A DNA stretch of 7,981 nucleotides from an uncultured Bacilli bacterium (GTDB lineage: Bacteria; Bacillota_I; Bacilli_A; RF39; UBA660). Under the pieces are notes generated by a model, which searched no databases, was not told where the DNA came from, and saw only the letters and a program-made list of their open reading frames with translations. Location of the stretch: positions 1 through 7,981 of the forward strand of contig CAKOUR010000023.1 in NCBI GenBank assembly GCA_934120635.1. Reading direction: 5' to 3'. Position numbers and translations under genes: made by a program. Below are positions 5,828 through 7,981 of the stretch, in pieces. The stretch's first letter is position 1. Every line of letters begins with the position of its first letter.

Positions 5828-7528
5828 ATGGACAATGTATTCGGAATTGTTATAACAACATTTCTTATCGCAGTCGCTCTTGTATTTTTAACATTTGCTC
5901 TAACAAGAAGAAAAACTAGCAAAAAATACAAGGAATATATTAATGAATTAGATGTTGAAAAAAATCAACTTATTAATGTAAAAATTTTGTCGGAAATTAC
6001 AAAAGTTCGAGGCCTAGTAAAAACGGACAATTTAAAACATAAATTAGAAGACTGGGACAAAACATTTAATTATATTAAAGAAGATATGCTCCCTAAGATT
6101 ACTGATCAAATTAGTGATGTAGACTTTTTAATTGATAAAAAAGATTATAAAAATGCAATTAAAAAAATGGCAGGAATTGAATTAGAAATTGGTTCTTTAA
6201 GAAGAAAAAGCCAAAAACTAATTGATGAAATTCAAATCATTACCAATTCTGAAGAAAGAAATAGAGCCTTAATTACAAAATTAAAAGTAACCTATAGAGA
6301 ACTTCAAGCCAAATTTAATCGCTGCGAAAAGGATTATGGAGAGTTAAAAGATATTATTGCACAAGAGTTTACTAAAATAGATGAAAAATTTATTAATTTT
6401 GAAAACGCTATGGAAAATAATGATTATGTAAAAGTTGAAGAAATAGTAATTTTAATTGAAGAAGATTTACAAAAATTAAAAAATATTTTAGATAAGTTTC
6501 CATCTATACTATTAATGGCAAATATCTTAATTCCAGGAAAAATAGAAGAAGCAAAAGTAGCTTACTCTAGAATGCAAAGAGATGGCTATCCACTAGATTA
6601 TTTAAATGTAGAATATAATTTATCAGAGATTGATAAAAAAACTAAAGGAATAATGGAAAATTTAAAAAAACTAGAAGCTCAAGATGCAGAAATAGAGTTA
6701 AAAACAATTTTAGAATATTTTAATTCTTTATTTAAAGATTTTGATAAAGAAAGAGAATGTAAAGATAACTTTAAAGAAGGTTGTAAAAAATTTCGCTATA
6801 AATTAGAAAAAGTCAATAAAGTAGTTTATGATATTTATATTCAAATAGATGATATCAAAGTAACTTATGATTTAACTGAAGAAGAAATGAACAGATTCAG
6901 TACTTTAAATCGCAATCTAGAAGTCATTAATGAAGATTTTAAATTACTATTAGAACATGGGAAAAGTAAAACTTTTGCTTATTCTAAATTAATGGATGAA
7001 TTAGATGGTCTTGGAGTAAAACTATCTAGATTACAAGATGACTTAGATTACCAATTAAAGTCAATTACAAGCATGCAAGATGATGAATACAGAGCAAAAG
7101 AACAATTAAATACTATTCAGGAATTATTACACAAAGCAAAGATGAAATTAAAAGATTATAAATTGCCAGTCATTCCAAGTAGTTATTATGTTGAATTAAA
7201 AGAAGCTCAAGATGCAATTAGAGAAATAGTAAAAGAACTAGATAAAAAACCAATTGTGATTAAAATCTTAAATATAAGAGTAGATACAGCAAGAGATTTG
7301 GTTTTTAAAATCTATAATAAAACTAATGATATGATAAAAGTTTCTAGTTTGAGTGAAAAAATGATTATTTATGGTAATAGATATCGAAGTATTTATTCTG
7401 AAGTTGATCAAGGTTTAGAACAAGCAACAGCCCTATTTTATAAAGGACAATATGAAAAATCTTTAGAAAAGTCAATTCAAACCATTCAATTAGTTGAAGA
7501 AAATCCTATGAGTAAATTTAGTAAATAA
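5828..7528 (+). CDS. ezrA: Septation ring formation regulator EzrA
   Basis: The protein has 566 residues, close to B. subtilis EzrA (562, from memory). EzrA is an FtsZ-binding membrane protein that limits Z-ring formation away from midcell and takes part in the divisome. A single membrane segment (about residues 4-25, VFGIVITTFLIAVALVFLTF) follows a short N terminus, then RRKTSKK, so the N terminus faces outside and the long body is cytoplasmic. Almost all the rest is helical, Lys/Glu-rich and coiled-coil-like, as in the spectrin-like repeats of the EzrA arc. The C-terminal YGNRYRS (515-521) lies where the family has its conserved QNR patch. The ATG at 5828 is preferred: GGTGGTGAT (5816-5824) precedes it, the -10 box is at 5792, and a TTG start at 5759 would add 23 residues ahead of the anchor. 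A hairpin overlaps the stop codon. Confidence 0.93.
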   Translation: MDNVFGIVITTFLIAVALVFLTFALTRRKTSKKYKEYINELDVEKNQLINVKILSEITKVRGLVKTDNLKHKLEDWDKTFNYIKEDMLPKITDQISDVDFLIDKKDYKNAIKKMAGIELEIGSLRRKSQKLIDEIQIITNSEERNRALITKLKVTYRELQAKFNRCEKDYGELKDIIAQEFTKIDEKFINFENAMENNDYVKVEEIVILIEEDLQKLKNILDKFPSILLMANILIPGKIEEAKVAYSRMQRDGYPLDYLNVEYNLSEIDKKTKGIMENLKKLEAQDAEIELKTILEYFNSLFKDFDKERECKDNFKEGCKKFRYKLEKVNKVVYDIYIQIDDIKVTYDLTEEEMNRFSTLNRNLEVINEDFKLLLEHGKSKTFAYSKLMDELDGLGVKLSRLQDDLDYQLKSITSMQDDEYRAKEQLNTIQELLHKAKMKLKDYKLPVIPSSYYVELKEAQDAIREIVKELDKKPIVIKILNIRVDTARDLVFKIYNKTNDMIKVSSLSEKMIIYGNRYRSIYSEVDQGLEQATALFYKGQYEKSLEKSIQTIQLVEENPMSKFSK

Positions 7529-7541
7529 CTTTACTTTTTTT
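7520..7541 (+). terminator. Probable intrinsic terminator of ezrA
   Basis: AGTAAA (7520-7525) pairs with TTTACT (7530-7535) around TAAC, followed by a run of T to 7541. The stem is short and AT-rich but the T tract is good. The ezrA stop codon (7526-7528) forms most of the loop. Confidence 0.55.
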
Positions 7542-7596
7542 CTCTTTTATGATAATCTTTTAATGTAGGATGAATAGAATAAAAAGGAGGATCATG

Positions 7597-7981
7597 ATGA
7601 GTTTTATAGATTTTTTATTACAATATTATATTTGGATTTTGGGAGTATTAATACTTTTAATTTTAATTGTAATTGGGGTTTTAGTAGATTCAAAAAGTAA
7701 AGGAAAAGAAAAGAAAAAAGAAAAGAAAAAAAATACTACTTCCATTCAAACTTCTGAAACTATCCAAAATACTGAACCAGAAAATAATAATGTAACTTTA
7801 AATACAATGTTAAATTCAAGTAATATGACAAATAATAATGTGGGAGAAAATAATTTAAATAGCATATCCCCAGTACCACAAAATAATGGAATGGATAACA
7901 ATGCTATTAATCCAGTACCACAAATAAATCCAATGGAACAACCAGTACAAAACATTAATCCAGTACCACAAATAAATCCAA
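7597..7981 (+). CDS. Membrane-anchored Asn/Pro/Gln-rich repeat protein (partial, runs off the window)
   Basis: About 128 codons are visible and the frame is still open at the edge. The protein starts MSFIDFLLQYYIW and has one strong membrane segment at about residues 10-30. A very basic stretch (33-45) with ten Lys follows. By the positive-inside rule the N terminus is outside and the long tail is in the cytoplasm. The tail is low-complexity, rich in Asn, Thr, Pro, Gln and Met, and ends in repeats of the type INPVPQINP with a 16-residue period. The ribosome site AGGAGG (7585-7590) is the best in the window. It stands six bases before the ATG at 7597 and only three before an ATG at 7594, so I prefer the former. 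I do not recognise a family. Its topology resembles EzrA's, and its order of anchor, charged stretch and flexible Pro/Gln linker resembles ZipA, but the C-terminal domain is not visible. Confidence 0.75.
   Translation, partial: MSFIDFLLQYYIWILGVLILLILIVIGVLVDSKSKGKEKKKEKKKNTTSIQTSETIQNTEPENNNVTLNTMLNSSNMTNNNVGENNLNSISPVPQNNGMDNNAINPVPQINPMEQPVQNINPVPQINP
7906..7981 (+). repeat. In-frame tandem repeat, 48-bp period
   Basis: The 28 bases at 7906-7933 recur exactly at 7954-7981, where the window ends, a period of 48 bp or 16 codons. Each copy encodes INPVPQINP. Shorter related pieces lie nearby: CCAGTACCACAAA at 7870-7882 and CCAGTACAA at 7942-7950. The repeat keeps the reading frame. Confidence 0.85.

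Noticed and set aside
7530..7556. Promoter for the last gene (TTTACT with GATAAT at 7551-7556)
   Set aside because: The -35 match is weak, the spacer is only 15 nt, and the -35 lies in the ezrA terminator stem; too weak to list.
7746..7955. 69-codon open frame on the - strand antisense to the repeat protein
   Set aside because: Its apparent hydrophobicity comes from reading Asn/Pro/Gln-rich repeats in reverse; there is no support for expression, and the + strand frame has a perfect AGGAGG.
7906..7981. CRISPR array
   Set aside because: Two exact copies are in frame within a coding sequence, with related rather than unique spacing sequence; it encodes a protein repeat.

Overview
The window is AT-rich, gene-dense DNA (by eye roughly 70% A+T, not counted), and every gene I can support lies on the + strand. 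The forespore sigma factor SigG, a YlmC/YmxH-type PRC-barrel protein, the division regulator EzrA and TypA/BipA together point to a low-GC Bacillota genome of the Bacilli/Erysipelotrichia kind that forms spores or descends from spore formers. All seven Trp codons I located are TGG, which supports the standard bacterial code, although none of the eight visible stop codons is TGA.

Layout. 1-137: C-terminal end of a class II aminoacyl-tRNA synthetase, most likely HisRS, ending in an intrinsic terminator. 186-1088: a 300-residue protein with marks of a divergent protein-kinase fold. 1094-1140: a long hairpin that ends 2 nt before sigG and contains the sigG Shine-Dalgarno sequence. 1143-2175: sigG and a ylmC-like gene as a short sporulation operon, closed by a hairpin. 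2242-2739: a prepilin-like protein with its own sigma-A-like promoter. 2791-3735: the membrane domain of an ABC exporter with no ATPase domain. 3868-5676: typA/bipA with a good promoter and terminator. 5828-7528: ezrA. 7597 to the end: a membrane-anchored, Asn/Pro/Gln-rich protein cut by the window edge.

Most genes look separately transcribed: hairpins follow hisS, ylmC, the ABC gene, typA and ezrA, and four of these overlap the stop codon. sigG-ylmC is the only clear operon. The last gene has the same N-out/C-in single-anchor layout as EzrA and a ZipA-like domain order, so a role in cell division is worth testing, but that is inference.

I see no CRISPR array, insertion sequence, tRNA or rRNA gene, and no clear new multi-gene system. 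The strongest unusual signals are the sigG leader hairpin, the kinase-like protein next to it, and the repeat-rich protein next to ezrA.
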